64,000 nucleotides of DNA from Daldinia sp. FL1419 (taxonomy: Eukaryota > Ascomycota > Sordariomycetes > Xylariales > Hypoxylaceae). Positions 27,319 to 41,595 of the stretch are shown here, in pieces. The position numbers and the translations under genes were made by a program. The DNA lies in contig MU623342.1 of assembly GCA_025201765.1 (NCBI GenBank), positions 528,051 through 592,050 of the forward strand, given 5' to 3'. Position 1 is the stretch's first letter. Every line of letters begins with the position of its first letter. Under the pieces are notes generated by a model. It did not search any database and was not told where the DNA came from. It was given only the letters and a program-made list of their open reading frames with translations.

Positions 27319-28918
27319 ATTGGTTTCAGCATGTTTTCAGCTTGTCACTCGCGAAAGGCCTTGTGTACAAGCACATGAGGGCGTGGACAGTTCATATCCT
27401 TGTTATCAAGGATATAACTTGCGACGCTCATGCACTTTCATCTACTTAGACGTACGAGGCCGCCCCTCTACATGCATGGTTCTTTTTCGGCTGGTTTGGC
27501 GAAATAATTTGCATCGATTTATTATTATTTTAATTCAAGACACTTATATCAACTATTGGTGTTGTAGCATTGACAAGCCCCCAGCCGTCGGTTTTCCTTG
27601 GGCCGGAAGGTTGGTACACCAATTTCATTTCTTTGCGGTTCGATATAAGTCATGTTACAACCTCAGATGATCTGCTGTGTATATCAAATCAATAGAAAAT
27701 GTTAATGTTCCACAGCCCATGCCTATGAACCTATGTTCCTCGTAGGAAAGATGTCTCGGCCCTTCTATGTGAGTAATGGTCAGACAAGACCCTCAACTTA
27801 TCCGTTCCATTACCGTGTGATTCTTATTGCATGATACTACCTAGGTTCTGTCAGCACGCAGTTATATCTTCTGATGAAATGACATAAGAAACGGGTTAAT
27901 AATAGCGAGCCTCGTCAATTGCAAGCCCGGTTAGGGGGCTATATGTCTTGGGTACGTTCCGAGCTTAACACTTAATAGGGCCAGGGCTAACAAGTTTCTA
28001 TGGCAGCCCTTGGAGACCAAATATGAATAGATAGGTGCCGATCTATTATTGATTTCCGGCTTTTGAGGCATCAGACGCGACTTGGACTAGAAGCTCCAAC
28101 TCACGCGGCGCTTGAAATAGAATCAAGGCTGCAAGAACCTTGAGGACTAGGTTCAGCCACGAGAGAGTACTCCAACCGTCCTGTTAACAGGGCGAGGTCA
28201 CAGGGTAAGGCAAGACGAGGCAAAGCGAGACGAGGTCATATCGGTGTTATATTAGTCAGTTTGAAGTGAAAGTCCTGGAGTTATCGACCTGACCGGGACC
28301 TTTGACAGTGTTGGGGCGAGATAGGACTCTGGTTGGTTTCACGTTTCCTTACAAACACGAAGCCTTGTAGGCGTCTAATTTCTATCACTTTTCTCATATA
28401 TGGCATGGACTAAGGCAATCTTTTTAATCCATCAGCATTGGTTCGATGCTGACTTTGTGGTAAGGTTTTTTGGGTAAAAGGGGTAATAGAACGCGTAAAT
28501 AGTTACATCTACTTGTTGGCTAACAGCCTAACAACTTGAGGTTATCCCCGTTTACCTCCTAGTGTATTATTACAGCGCCTGTGTTAGCGCCTGGACGGCC
28601 TATTAGATCGAGACCCACGTCAGCATTCCATTGGGGGCATCCTATGTTCCATGCACGTAATACAGTAGGGCCAAGTCGGATAAACACATGCTGCACACAT
28701 GCTACTTTACTGGCGTGTATACGAGATTGGATACGTTGCATTACTTCTATTACGCTAGGTAGGTACGAATCTGTACCTCCTGGCAGTGCATACGTCTGGA
28801 ATGTAATAAGGTCACATTGGTGTACTAGAACGAATTCTACACCCCCAGCAAATCTTATCTCTACCTACATGTAGGTATGTATGCTTCTCGAAGGGGCAGT
28901 CAGCCATGCATGGGCAGA

Positions 28919-28945
28919 TAGGTAGGTACCTACCTACCTAGGTAG
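28919..28945. repeat. TAGG/CCTA palindromic motif
   Basis: Alternating TAGG and CCTA units forming nested palindromes around GGTACC and CCTAGG. It is one of about fifteen such sites in intergenic DNA across the window; none falls in a coding exon I annotated. Confidence 0.8.
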
Positions 28946-29999
28946 CATTGGTGTAGCCTTATGTCCTAGCTGACGTGAAAAGTTGTCCTAGGACCTAGGT
29001 AGCCGGTCTAGATGAAAAGATCCCCAAAAGACACCTACTCTAAAAATGGATAAATACCTCTTCTGCCTCTACAGATATGCAGTTTAAAGCCAACATGAGA
29101 CGCGATGTACGTCAAAATATAGGTATCTTCCCCCCTATAATCCTCTGGAGAGTAAGCTATAATTCTTGCAGCCCATGTCTAATAAGCAAACTCCGTAACT
29201 CTCAGGAACATCTTGCCAAGTCACACCACAGGTACGGATGTTACTCTTAGACACAAGGCAATCTTACATATTCTTCTAAATGAGCCTTCTCGAACACCAA
29301 CGACGCGTAAGCCGGTTTATATCTATAAATATTACACCTCTGCTCTGTTCAATGATAACCATACATGCCTAACGAATCGCACACATTGCAGCAACACGTT
29401 AATCGAGACGGAAATATGCGAAGATGCCTTAAAAGACCACAAGGTGTGATCCATCGGACTTACAAACTACCATGGCTCAACGGGACCCACGGCTACGGTA
29501 GCATGTCCCAACATCTTGAAGGCTTCATGCAACAATACGTGCTAATACTCACCGGGATGAGCAGAGTGCTTGGAAGTTCACCGGATTCAGACCTTGCTGC
29601 CCGGTCTCGGCTTGCTTGTTCTAGCCACGCTCCACAGTGGTGTAAATTGCGAGAGATAATTCATCTCTCCTCTTAATACCTAAAGCCGATTTAGCACTCG
29701 AACCGCCATATATAGCTTACCGGTTGATATCTGCTGCATACTTGTCTGGTCCGGAAATGAAACCAATGCGTCCGTCGGCACGAAATCATATATGCAAGAG
29801 ACACATCAGCAGTCGGCAGCCACTTCCTAAAAGGAAGAAGAAAAAAGTAAAATAATAAAAAAAGGCAAAAAAATCACCTCAGGGGTATGCAATGGATCTT
29901 ACCCCACGTTGAACCGGGGTAGCGTAGAAACGTTAAGCAATCGGAAGTAAAGTTACTATCCGACGAACCATTCCTTCGAAGAGCCGCAGATGGCAAATC

Positions 30000-30033
30000 C
30001 ACCTAGGTAGGTAGGTAGGTACCTGGGTAGCTA
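30000..30033. repeat. TAGG/CCTA palindromic motif
   Basis: The site starts with CCTAGG, continues as four TAGG units into GGTACC, and ends in a degenerate GGGTAGC. It has the same composition and intergenic setting as the other copies. Confidence 0.8.
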
Positions 30034-31301
30034 GGGATCGAAGGCCCATTACAACATAACCTGCAATTGTGAAGTAGGCTACTAGGCTACACGTTGCCTT
30101 AAATCCGTCTTTGGCAGGACGATTAATAAGACATTTTAACAAAAGGTCAATGTTTTACTCTACCCGTTAATCTTGACATAGCTATTTACGACTCGGTTAT
30201 ATCAGGCATCTAAAACATGGATACTACCAATAGTTATAAGGGATGTCGAATAGCAACGCAGAAATATTGCAGCTTGAAGGGTAGGGACGGGAATTTCCAA
30301 TAATATATTGACCACGAGGTCGATAGTGTGGTAGCCACGAGTGAAACACGAGTGACTGGCGTAATTAAACACTCCGTAGCCTGCTTCCACGATCGATGTG
30401 GTTCGGGTTTTAAGAATTGGAGAGGGGTAAAGAGGTAAGACAATTATATTACTAGCGGAGAGGGAGCACGCGAAAGTGAATGTGACGGGAGGCTGACATG
30501 CACTATATTCCCGATCGATGCAATGGCGCACATACTTACCTAGCTATTCGGGAATACTGGTTTCAGTTGCACAGTATATGACGGCGAGCGACAGCCTTGA
30601 TCATACAACTTGGTTTTTGAGGGTGTAGGACTAGTGCTCAATAGTGCTTCAAGATAATAAAGTGCACTCGACGATGACCTATGGATGCATCATCATCATC
30701 TATCAGGGAAACGAAATGGGAGTGATGCAGGTCTAAGTTCACGATTTCGGTGAATAGAAATAATAGCTCAAGAACTGGTGATCGATCGGTAATCATACTT
30801 AGAACGGATATTGGGGGGGACCAGGGGGGCGATAGAACGGAGGCATGTACCATCCTACATAGTCCCGGGGCCAAGGGAATGGGTACCCAGAAGAAATGTA
30901 GGCAACAAAACGCCTACTTCGAGTAAAACGGCATCAATGCACAAGGCTCCGAAAGTTCCTATTACTATGTAAATTTGTAGATCTTAATCTCAGGTATAGA
31001 CTTGCACATGAAGCTCTCTCGGACTTAGTCAAAAGGACTCAGATTCAGCAGTAATGCTTCAGCCTCCGGGTCAGTGGCATAGCGATGAAGCCACCTAGGA
31101 TCCCCCCTACGCCCTAATCCAAAACCACAGAGCGGAATAGCGGGCAAGGCAACTAACGAAGGATTGCGGCGCGAATCCGCGCAGCTTACATTGCTTTTCC
31201 AGAGCTGCTCGAGGAGTCCAGATGACGCGAGATTAAATTCACGGCGGAAAGAAAATTTTTATTTTTCATTAGGCCTACATGAGGAAGTTCATGATGTCTC
31301 G

Positions 31302-31348
31302 GTTTTTTTTGTTTTTGTTTTTTTTGTGTGTGTGAGAGAGAGAGAGAA
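31302..31348. repeat. Compound T-rich / (GT)n / (GA)n microsatellite
   Basis: Two T8 runs and a T5 run separated by single G bases, followed directly by GTGTGTGTG and then GAGAGAGAGAGAGA. It is pure simple sequence with no coding content. Confidence 0.85.
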
Positions 31349-31585
31349 ATTACGCAGTTTCACAAGCGTACAAGGACGATGCTATGATAGGGGGAAATAA
31401 TCGGCTGCGTACTTGAAGTATCTACGCTTAACAGAGCGGAATCCATCACGGCTGTGAAACGACTCGTCTCATATGACTATTTTAGGGAGGATTTGCTTGG
31501 ACGGTGTATACGACCTTGTTGCCTTGAACTGCCTAGGCGGAGGTGGGAGAAGTATATACACTACTGTGATGGTGGTGGTCAAGCC

Positions 31586-31614
31586 AGGTAGGTAGGTAGG
31601 TAGGTAGGTAGGTA
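31586..31614. repeat. (AGGT)7 microsatellite
   Basis: Seven head-to-tail AGGT units. This is the purest tandem version of the TAGG motif that elsewhere in the window appears as short palindromes built on CCTAGG. Confidence 0.9.
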
Positions 31615-34600
31615 GCTCATCGCTCATCGCCGCCGTTGCTATTTTCGGGCGTCTTCTAGCTGAGAAGGTTAGGACTTATGAATTCATGACCGACACGGGT
31701 GCGTACATTACGCGCGTTGTCGAGGCTTTGCTCGGAGAAACGCGTCTATGGAGGGGCGTATGGAGGGGTTCAATAATCGTGGGGTGCGTGCGCTAAGACA
31801 GGCAGGCGGGAATTTTCGTATCGACACGAAAATAAAAATGCAGAGATGCAATTAACTTTGGTTTATAAGATCCGTGTTGCCTAGTAGAAGTCATCTAAGA
31901 TGTTAGGAGGTACCTAATATCCCATGATTACTTCCTATGAATGAATGAGTGCCTGCGGCGTGATATGTGAACCAGTTGATACGAAGCGTTACGGCACGAT
32001 ATATCCGAAAAGATACGAACTTTCGACGATTAAATACGAGCTGAAGAGTACTCTATGACCTTTCAACGCCTTCGATCCAATTGACTTGCGGATTGATTCC
32101 TAATTTCTAACCTAAAGGGGCCATCACGGCACGGCTGCCTAGAGTATCAACACGAGAGGCTTTAATCAATATTAGGTTTCTAGGTTTGGCCATACGGCCT
32201 CGTTGATGATAAATGTAAACTAAGGGTGGCATTTCTTCATGATTTTAAGTTTGGCTATGTAAAATAGAAGTTGGTGGTGTTGTCCGGAAGATTGGCTACT
32301 TTGGCTACTACCCCTATTCAATTAGTCGACTACCTAAGAAATATGTAGAACGATATATTCTCACTCGTCGCGAGGCTTAGGAGGAATTCCATTTCTTATT
32401 AACTCATCCGTACAGGTATTTGATGATATTATTTGGTGTGTTAATACCCTAAGAACTATTGAGCCTCTGGTGTATCACATGGATGGTAGCTACCTTCCTA
32501 CTTAGTTGGATTATCATCTAGTATAACCCCTATGGATCTTAACATTCTTGCTGAATGGCTTCTTATAGGTTGCGGATGTCGTTAAAGATGAAAATAAGTC
32601 TATTCCGATTAATGTCCATGGTGTTTTGGGCTGCTGAAAGCAGATTGAACAAGTAGTTAGCTCTAGAGCCATGACATATTGGTCGACCGTTAGACACTAT
32701 AGAATATATTGATGCTATTATAATACTTGTTTCTTAGTATATTCAGGCCGTACGTAGTTGACCTTGATTTAATAAGATACCACGTTGCGTTGCGTCTGGC
32801 TCTTGGGGGTTGCGCTCTGCCCTTTGTCCAAGTAAACGCGTCACAAACCAAACTAATAGTCAAATCACTTTCTATTAGTTTCCAAAGTTGCAGTATATGT
32901 CATGAAGTACAGTAGGCTTGAGCAGAACCTATCAACTCAAGATATGTCATGTTGAATGTTGTGGGTCCTACGTGGACATAAAGAGTTATCTTGGGCTACG
33001 ACTCGACTCTAACAATCGTACTTAAATTCGGGTTCGAGATTGACATTAACTATTTTAAAAATGTTTCCAATTTGATTCCAGCGAGATTTATTCCTCGATT
33101 TCACATCGTATTCGTTGCTTGAGGTATACTGAGCAAGGAAATTCTCGAACTTTTGGGCCAAGTCGATAGGTTAAGGGGGTACTCCCCCATTTGATGGATC
33201 ATCGCATTTTTGCCGAGGCTTCTGAGACCTACAGCGAAAGAAGAAAATAATACCCCGCCAATATGAACATAATATCAGGCAATGCCTCTAGGTGATTAAT
33301 ATATGGCTTGTTAGGCCATGCTGTATCATGCAAGATCAGTGTCTTAGACGTTCCATAACGACGGTATAATGGCTAAGGGTCGAACGGTCTCTAGGGTACC
33401 TCGCTCTTAAGCCCAGTAAAGTATCTAACTGATCAACCAATTAGGTAATGCTGTGGACTCTCGTTATCATCATGCCTCAGTATTGTTGTGTTCTTCCTGC
33501 ATGGTTTCGCCGGGGCATTGGGGTGTCTCGTAGTTGGTACTTCATCCCATGTCTTCTAGATCCACTTCAAGGGACTCAAATCCATGGGTCATTTGAAGTG
33601 ACCGAATTACCCGTATACCTAGGTACCACCTAGATATCAAGATGCTGTTGATTCTTATCTGCACGACCGAATGACATACTCAAGTGTTATCAAGCCTATA
33701 ACAGAGTTGCTAGTTGAAGAGAGAACCCTTGGACTCGTTGTCCTGATGAGCAAACAAATATTGAACACCTTAGATGCTTGGAGGGCCTAACGATATAATG
33801 TAGGCTAGCGAATAAAATAATGCAAATCAAACCTGAAATTTTTTTTATTTATCTCGATTATATGATCTTTGTAGAATTTGAGACGATCGGACCCAACTCG
33901 GTTTTCGAATTCGATATCGAGCCTGCTTAATAGGTGAAGCGGGATGACGGCCTTGACTTTACAAATGTCGGCGCCGTCTACGGATCAAAATTACTTAAAT
34001 ACCGGACGTAAGGCGCAGGCCGAGCCGATATGGTCGCCGTATTACGGAAGATGCTCTTTCTCCCTTCAATTCAACATTAATGCGGCTCTTCGGGAATGTG
34101 GAAGGGAAGGTACAATGTATCAAACCGGGAATTACATGTTGTAGCACGCCTGTGGAGAACTCACCTTAGCGCAGTGATTAGTGGGTATACTCAGCGCTAA
34201 AAAACGGGAAGTTAGTGGACCACCCGGCACACAATCCGGGGGATTAGCTGCAGAACATAGCGCTTAAAACATGCAAGTTCCACCAATTCCACCAGTTCCA
34301 CCCCAGAGAAGCCAAAGAAGCGACCCAAGCTTACTGGATTAATAGATTAAAACTCCTTTCCGGCGGTCCCCCTGAGGTATCACGAACCATCTCGTCTTTG
34401 CTGCAGATATGTATCCACCCATCCCATCATTCGCCTACATTGTCCATTTAGGGCTCCTTGATTGTGAACGGACCTCATATCTATCCCGGACTCCTAATCT
34501 ACGTCACATTCATCGTAGACATAAGAGCCTCATTTTCTACTTGTTCTTCTCCCGGCGCGGAACAGAACCGCTCTCGATCCGGGGGTTGCAATTCCAGATG

Positions 34601-37600
34601 ATGCAACAGCGGCAATTGATCGTCATAGTACATAACAAAGTATCGTCAGTCAATATTATGCAAGACAGATTGTTAAGGTCTAATTGTACAAGCGTAGTGA
34701 CACAAAGAATCCGGAGCGCTCTCCTTTACCCCTTATCGCTTCTTATGACGGTGGCGCCCTGCAGATGAGTGAATCCAACCCGCTTGATTATTACCTTGTC
34801 TATATTATATGCAATACTTTGACCAACTTTGTATAACCGGCGAAAGCTCTCTACGTCCATTACGCCATCGCTTTAAGCCTCAGCGCGGTATTGTAAAGTC
34901 GTAATCTGCCTACGGATGACACCCATCCTTCCTTTTCCTAGAATCTTAGTACCAGGTTGCAGCAACGCTAATAAGCTGATCATAGCCTCCATGATCTTAT
35001 CAATCATATAATTCGCTCCTAGCCTTGTTTCTCTATGTTGTGTCGTCAAGGCCGCCTGTTTCAGACCAATTCGGGCCTCGGAGGGTCGCACTTCACTTGA
35101 AAAGGCTAACTGTGAGACCCAAATTAGCCCCCTTTTTGTTAAAAAGATGTGACACTACGTCAGCTTTTGGAATCGTTGGAAAGAAAGCTATAAAATAAAA
35201 GTAAACATGAAACTAATGGTAAAATTCGCCCTAGTTGTTGGTGAGTGATTGCCATGAGAGGCCTTTATAAAGGCCGCGGCAACCGAAAGTTGTACGGGAT
35301 ACAACTTACACCGTAAGAACACTGTATAAGGTACATTGATAAATGACAGGAACTCCTGTTCGTGCGGATCCAGATTCTCGGGATCAGATTCGGACGCCTA
35401 ACTACAAGCTCATTGTACACAGATGCGTACCTAGCCTATGTAGCCGTAAGGTTCCACTCCCACCTTGAGTGAGAACAAGGTCCTTGATTGGACCAACCTA
35501 TGCTCAATGACAACACACTGTATGTCTTCAGGGACAGGGTCAATAATGCCATCGAATGGGTTTCCTCCTCATAGCCCATTCAGGAAACGAAGTCAGGCTT
35601 GTGCCTAGGGGGGCCTTGTACGGTTGCAGTTCATACCGAGGTAGGTATTGACTTCGAATCATTCTAAGAGGTAATACTATAACGGCCCCTGTCGTGATCG
35701 TATCACCCGGCGCCGGTCACTAGTGACTACATAGACCTGTCATGTTCTTCGAGTTGATATGTTTAGTTACATATTCAGTCTAGCGGACTCTTACCGTCTT
35801 ATTCATTATGAAGTACGTAGTTGCCAACCTACTTACATCATAAACAAGCCAACGTATCTGTATCATAGTTGCTTAATTACCTTTATGTGGCTTGTGGTAG
35901 GCGTGTCCCTTCACCGCCCTACTACCTAGTTGCAACTCTGTTCGGAAAGAAAATATTCGTATACGTACCAAGGCAGAGACACGTGCGGCCTGACGGCCTA
36001 ACAGGGGGAGGTGAAAATTTTTAGAGGATAGTGATCCAGCCTTGCTATGAAAAGATCAAATTAAATAATAAAGAAAGTCTACGCTGACCGTTCTATAATT
36101 AACAGCCAACTGGATTTTTGTGTTTACCCCTAAATATCCAGTGCCCTCCCACTAGAAACATAACCTGAAATTCCCTTCCAAATTCTCAATTTCAATACGC
36201 CTGGAAACATTAATAAAATACCTTGAACCAATGTCAATCTATACCCGACTTCAGAACAGCGAATACCATCGATCGGAACAATCGATTTGCAATGTATGTT
36301 ACTTTCCGCCTTAGCATCATAACACGAAGCATCTTATAGGTACACGAGACTTTGGTTACGATACCTATGGGTATTTCTTAGTCGTCCCTATAGCCTATGC
36401 ATCGAATAATTATCGAAAGTCTCCTCCGAGCGCAAGCTTGAGTCAAGGCTCGGTAGCTACCTAGCCGACTTTTCCGATTAGAATAACATCGACGATCGAT
36501 AACGGATACAAATCTGACCGAGATGCGTTTAATAGATGCTTGTCTTAAGTACTATGTCGATGAAGAAGCTCAATGATCGATCCGTTACTGAATCCGAAAC
36601 TCCGAGAATCGATGGCCGGTCAAGGCCCCGTGGCGCCAGATTATCCGATCATTGATTCTCTGTTCACCTTATCAGAATGTAGATACCATGGGAAATATTG
36701 TTGTGGTCTCGTTGTCAATAGGCGGAGGTAGAGGCGTGATAGGTCTCTCGAGTATAGCTCAACCCTCGCAACTTATTTACCTACCTACAGGTCAAGCAAC
36801 ACATTGTATCATAAACGAAACTATCGGATTGAAATTCTCGAAATATAGACGCCGAGAGGATCGGAAAATCGCGAAGCATTTGGTCAGAATACGTTTAAGT
36901 AGCCGTGGTCGGCGTAGCCAGTGAAGAGGCCGACAACGATTACGCCCAAGTCAAACACCCCGATTACTCGAGCTTCGTCGCGACATATCCCGTATCACTC
37001 GCTGCCGAGGTTTATGCCTAGGTAGTTACTACTGTGCCACCAGCGACCACTTTAGCCGCGACGGCCAGTGTCCCTACATCGTATTGGCAGATAGGCCATA
37101 CGCTAACCTTATTCATCATGTCGTTCAACAAGAGCTCTACTCAGTAATAGGTATCCCCTACGATACAGCAAAAGCGAGGAGGAATATATTATAAAAACCG
37201 TTGCGATCGTGATAAAGGAGCAAGAATCTTAGAAACAGCTTCGTTGCTCCGCGAGGAACCAATCTACAGCTATGGCTAAAGGTGACTACATAGGGAACAA
37301 GTCCTTCGTCCTATATGTACCTAGCACAAGCTAGAAACCTGACACTCACAATCGGTTTAGTAAGGCATATTTGCTACCTATCACGGGGCCTCTATGTGCT
37401 GCTGGCTGGTTATCATACGTTTATATCCATATTATATCCCGCCGGCTGCGTACTAGGGGTTTCTCCGGTGTGGATTGGTAAAGATAGACCCGGACGCATA
37501 TCCAGTTATATGCCTCCTACCTACCTACCTAAGGTTAAGTATCTACCTAGCCAAGATACTCATCAACCCCGTGGTATGAGACATGAGGGCTTTTATGGCC

Positions 37601-38246
37601 AAGGTAAGTGCTGGGCATACGTACACGAATCGAAAAAACAACTACATTATAGTGTTGAACAATGCTTAGTAGAGCCCTCTAAAGCCAGACTGTTGATGCG
37701 GTTGAATACTTCTGTGCTTGCAAACATTTAAATAACGTTTAATGGATGCAGTGGCGGAGAGCAAGCGAGTACCTAACCCTAGAAAGAGTAGACGAATTAA
37801 TCTTGAGAATCAAGATTTATTCGAAGACCATTTAAAAGGAACCTCGAGTACTTGATATGTCTTAGGTCCATTTGGAGACATATATGAGTTATAAAAGTAT
37901 ATAAAATCTTATTACTCTTTCTAACCGGGGAACTTGATATCCACATTGACTTAATTAGTAGCTCTTGGCAGATTTTATAGTAAAATCTGATGTAAAGCTT
38001 GACTTTAACTCTTTATCTTTACTACTTGGTGAGGCTTCCCTTCGTAATATAAACCTGCAAGGTTCAGGTTATACCTAGTATGCATTACACCAATGGGAAG
38101 TTACCAAAGAAATAATGCACGTAAGGTTTTCCCTATGATATTCATCGTTTGCGATGACATTTTAGACTCCTATGTTGCATCAAAGTTGGGTATAACAAAC
38201 AGAAACTAGGCTAGAAATCATCCGTGCTTCTTTAGATATTAGATAC

Positions 38247-38270
38247 GTAGGTAGGTACCTACCTAGGTAT
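38247..38270. repeat. TAGG/CCTA palindromic motif
   Basis: Two TAGG units, a GGTACC centre, then CCTACCTAGG. It can pair with itself as a hairpin. It lies 360 bp left of the 118-bp repeat arm. Confidence 0.8.
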
Positions 38271-38629
38271 CAGTATGTTCTAGTCAAGAAGGTGTTTATA
38301 TGCTACATATTTTCGTTCCTACAGGGAGGTGCTCGACATCATCCCGACGATAAGTGCAAGACGTCACAAACAGAATGATATATCAGGTGTACGCGTACTC
38401 ATATCCTTTGGCCTTGGGGGACAGCCATGGTTGTTATCACGCAATAGCATGGTTATTTCCCTATCACAGAGTTGTTGATACAGTAACAGACAGAAATTTG
38501 GTTCTCAGGAATAATAGACACTAGTAATCCACCTGCCGTAGGCCAACACCCACGATACTTAGCACGGTTACGTACATGACGATATTTTTGCTTCTTGGAC
38601 CACCTGACCCATGATCGCCACCTATTATA

Positions 38630-38747
38630 GTAAGTTACTTGTATTGTCAAGTCTATCTTAGAGAATAGATGGGCATATCTACGATATATAAGGTCACGGA
38701 TGTGGGGCGTATCATATCCCTGTATACCAGCCACACACATTCCAACA
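38630..38747 (-). repeat. 118-bp inverted repeat, left arm
   Basis: This arm matches the reverse complement of 41478-41595 with a single mismatch that I can see over 118 bases. Its outer end starts GTAAGTTACTTG and its inner end reads ATTCCAACA. On the minus strand it is open (starting MCVAGIQGYDTPHIRD), but the frame resembles no family I know. See the right arm and the findings. Confidence 0.9.
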
Positions 38748-39567
38748 TTTACTTACTCCCGGACCAGGGGCATTAGCGTAGTGGCTGGCGCAGGATTGTA
38801 TATGACAGTTCAGCTACAATGCTAACTACCTGGGTACCTACCTAGGCAATCAAGCAGAATGCTTTGTATACAGGTAGACAAATAAATAAATAATTCGTGA
38901 CTACAAAGTTCTATATCTAAAGCGCACTTGTTTCTTTGGCGCGATCATGATAAAATAATCCCTCGTAGAAGGTCGAGGCGTTGTGACGTACTATGTATCG
39001 CTAAGGCTTGCATTTGTGGGAATTCTGGTTAAGGGATCTGTCTCCAAGCCAATTAGGAGGAGTAAGAGAAGTTGAAAAGAGAGCGTGGGATGGCCCTGAA
39101 AGGAACCGCGTTTCCACGTGCTCCCCTACTTACATCTCATGGACGAATCGTCTAGGGTACGCGGCGTTGGAAACAATCTCTTAGTAGGTATTAAAAATTA
39201 TGAACATGGGGTATGGAGGATCCTACTTCATGTGATCATGCATGAACTAGGCCCTAACTGACAGGTATTATTTTACAAGCACATCCTCAGCCCTGAGGTT
39301 ACACACTAGGTTAAGTAGATCTATGGTTCTAATCTCTAACCGCAAATAACATGCCACTGCTTTCAAGTCTCCATGCCGTATGTAGTTTGCGGGGAAATTC
39401 AAGACTTCCTCGAATGGTAACTATGATGTCCGTGACTCTTACCTGGGTACCTTCTTGCATAAGACCATCTACCCGAGGTCTTCCGGGTACCTTTCCGGGA
39501 CCCATTCATAAGCAGATGAAAACCCACAGGCTACGAGGCATATAGCAAGCCACCCGGACCCAATAAA

Positions 39568-39585
39568 TACCTACCTAGGTAGGTA
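39568..39585. repeat. Perfect 18-base TAGG/CCTA palindrome
   Basis: Reads TACCTACCTAGGTAGGTA, identical to its own reverse complement. This is the cleanest consensus form of the dispersed motif. Confidence 0.9.
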
Positions 39586-41477
39586 ATGAGATTTAGGTAT
39601 ATAGGTACCTATATAGTTCTCCTAAGCGTAACTTCTTGGGTACGGTTTTGAAGAGATAAACGCCGTGGTCGAGTTTAATAGGATACACACGACAACCCAC
39701 CGTACCAACACTGAAACCCCAAGTGCAGAAGTGGCTGGGCGCCACCCACACCGGTGAACCTCTCCCTTCGGGGCCGAGTTTAGCGAGTGAAAAAATGACC
39801 ACGTTGACTACCTGCCTGATTGGACTTAAAAAGTTCGTGGGCAAGCTCTAGCGGGATGGTCCGGTCGACCCCCTTGGCTAGGCTTAATTGAACTAGGCAT
39901 AACTATGCAAGCTTGAATATGGAGAGAGAGTTGGTACAATCCCGAAGCCCCGCCCGAATGTCTCTGTTTACAAGGAGCTAGCTATGTGTGGTCAGCAGCT
40001 CGAAGGTTGCTCGAATGATCCGTAAGAACTTTTGATATTGATACATGAAATCATACAGAGAATACCATGATTGGCTGCTCTGACCCATTTGGATGTCTGT
40101 TCGCCGATCGCAAAATCCAGGGTTTTTTTTTTGAATAAGGTAGTACTGATAACGGAAGAGAATAAGGGGCTCATGTAGGTACCTAAGAGATGGTAGGTAT
40201 AAAACCATGGATGAGATGCACATATAATTTCCTGAAAAGAAATAAGACTATCAATGAGCTACGAAATATAGGAGAAACGCCAATAGTAGAGAATATCTCT
40301 ACCGATTCGTCATAAGAAACTTTTGGGGAAGGGGGATGTTCTAGACAGTTGGAAAAGAGATGGCGACCATGACGATAACTTACAGGATTTACGTACAAGG
40401 ATAGGATAGGATAACTTTATGATAGGACTTTATTATCCTATCATTCAAACCTAACGCAGTGTGACAGCGGGTAGCTAATGGGAAGCTACCTGAATTAACT
40501 TCACCACGTAGCATTAGGTAATTTGTGCCATGCATACCTACCTAGGTACTGTTGAGCCGAAAACAGGACTTTTAGAGCCGCACTTGCCTACCTGCAACTG
40601 GTTCTTCCGGAATGACCGAATCTGTATCTTACCATATTATGAGGTATCTTCTATTATATACGAGGATATTGTCAGCATGTGGTAGCAATGTCCATACTGT
40701 AAACGTTATATCGTAACACAGCTACTATTTGGACTCCTATAAAATTTTCTTCCAACCCCACTGATTTCACCCGCATAAAGGCCTCAGTTTCCGGCTGCTG
40801 CTTTCTCGAAATGCGCCAACCGCCTAGAAGGGGAGTGATCTCCACCCAGCTCATAAGCCCTAAGGAATATACGAACCGCCATTCCCGCTTTATGATTATA
40901 GTAATCTATCAAATAGGAGTAGCGTGTTCACTCCAGTCTTCATGTTGCCGTGACTCAATGATACCTTGATACCGGGTTCTCCATATGCGTGTATGAAATC
41001 AAGGTAGGTATAGTAGCCTTACTTTTGCCCGGATCTCCAGGAATAAGTGGACAACATATCTAGGTAGGCATTTATTTGGTAGTCTTATATTCAAACTGCT
41101 GCGGGATCATATGAGTTCCAAGCTGGGCGGTGGCTACACCAACCAGATCGACTTTGCAACCCAACCCACTCACGTTAGGTGCCTATGAACGTATAACTGA
41201 AACCAAGTTTTAGCATACAGTACTTGCCACTCTTATCTCAAAGGTTTAAGGCGTTCTTTTACCAATATTTTGCATTACGTTTCTTAAATCACTAGCTCGA
41301 GCGGCTCTCTGCAACAATTTATAGGTATCTGTCCCCTACTTTCCTTGAGATAAAAAACCTCTAATCAAGCTAATCAAGCCTGAGTGTGGTAGTCTTGCCC
41401 ACCCATAATACGGGCTTGATCTTCAAATACAACCTAATTCAACCCCTTGAGGGATAACTGATTTTCACGTCTAGAAG

Positions 41478-41595
41478 TGTTGGAATGTGTGTGGCTGGTA
41501 TACAGGGATATAATACGCCCCACATCCGTGACCTTATATATCGTAGATATGCCCATCTATTCTCTAAGATAGACTTGACAATACAAGTAACTTAC
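41478..41595 (+). repeat. 118-bp inverted repeat, right arm
   Basis: Reverse-complement partner of 38630-38747, identical except at one base (TATAATACG here against TATGATACG on the partner's minus strand). The match stops abruptly at both ends: beyond 41595 and before 41478 the two flanks diverge at once. Confidence 0.9.

Larger units (their letters stand above)
38630..41595. mobile_element. Candidate 2.97-kb element bounded by 118-bp inverted repeats
   Basis: If the two arms are terminal inverted repeats, the unit is 2,966 bp and encodes no transposase that I can see, so it would be non-autonomous. The flanking octamers, ctattata on the left and ctcataca on the right, agree at only five of eight positions, so no clear target-site duplication supports this. 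An alternative is two copies of one short dispersed repeat inserted in opposite orientation. The interior contains three TAGG/CCTA motifs and small open frames only. Confidence 0.35.

Noticed and set aside
34168..34220. Second tRNA-like A-box (TAGCGCAGTG)
   Set aside because: No B-box downstream and no acceptor-stem pairing.
38767..38800. tRNA-like A-box (TAGCGTAGTGG)
   Set aside because: No matching B-box (GGTTCRANYCC) at the proper distance and no cloverleaf can be drawn.
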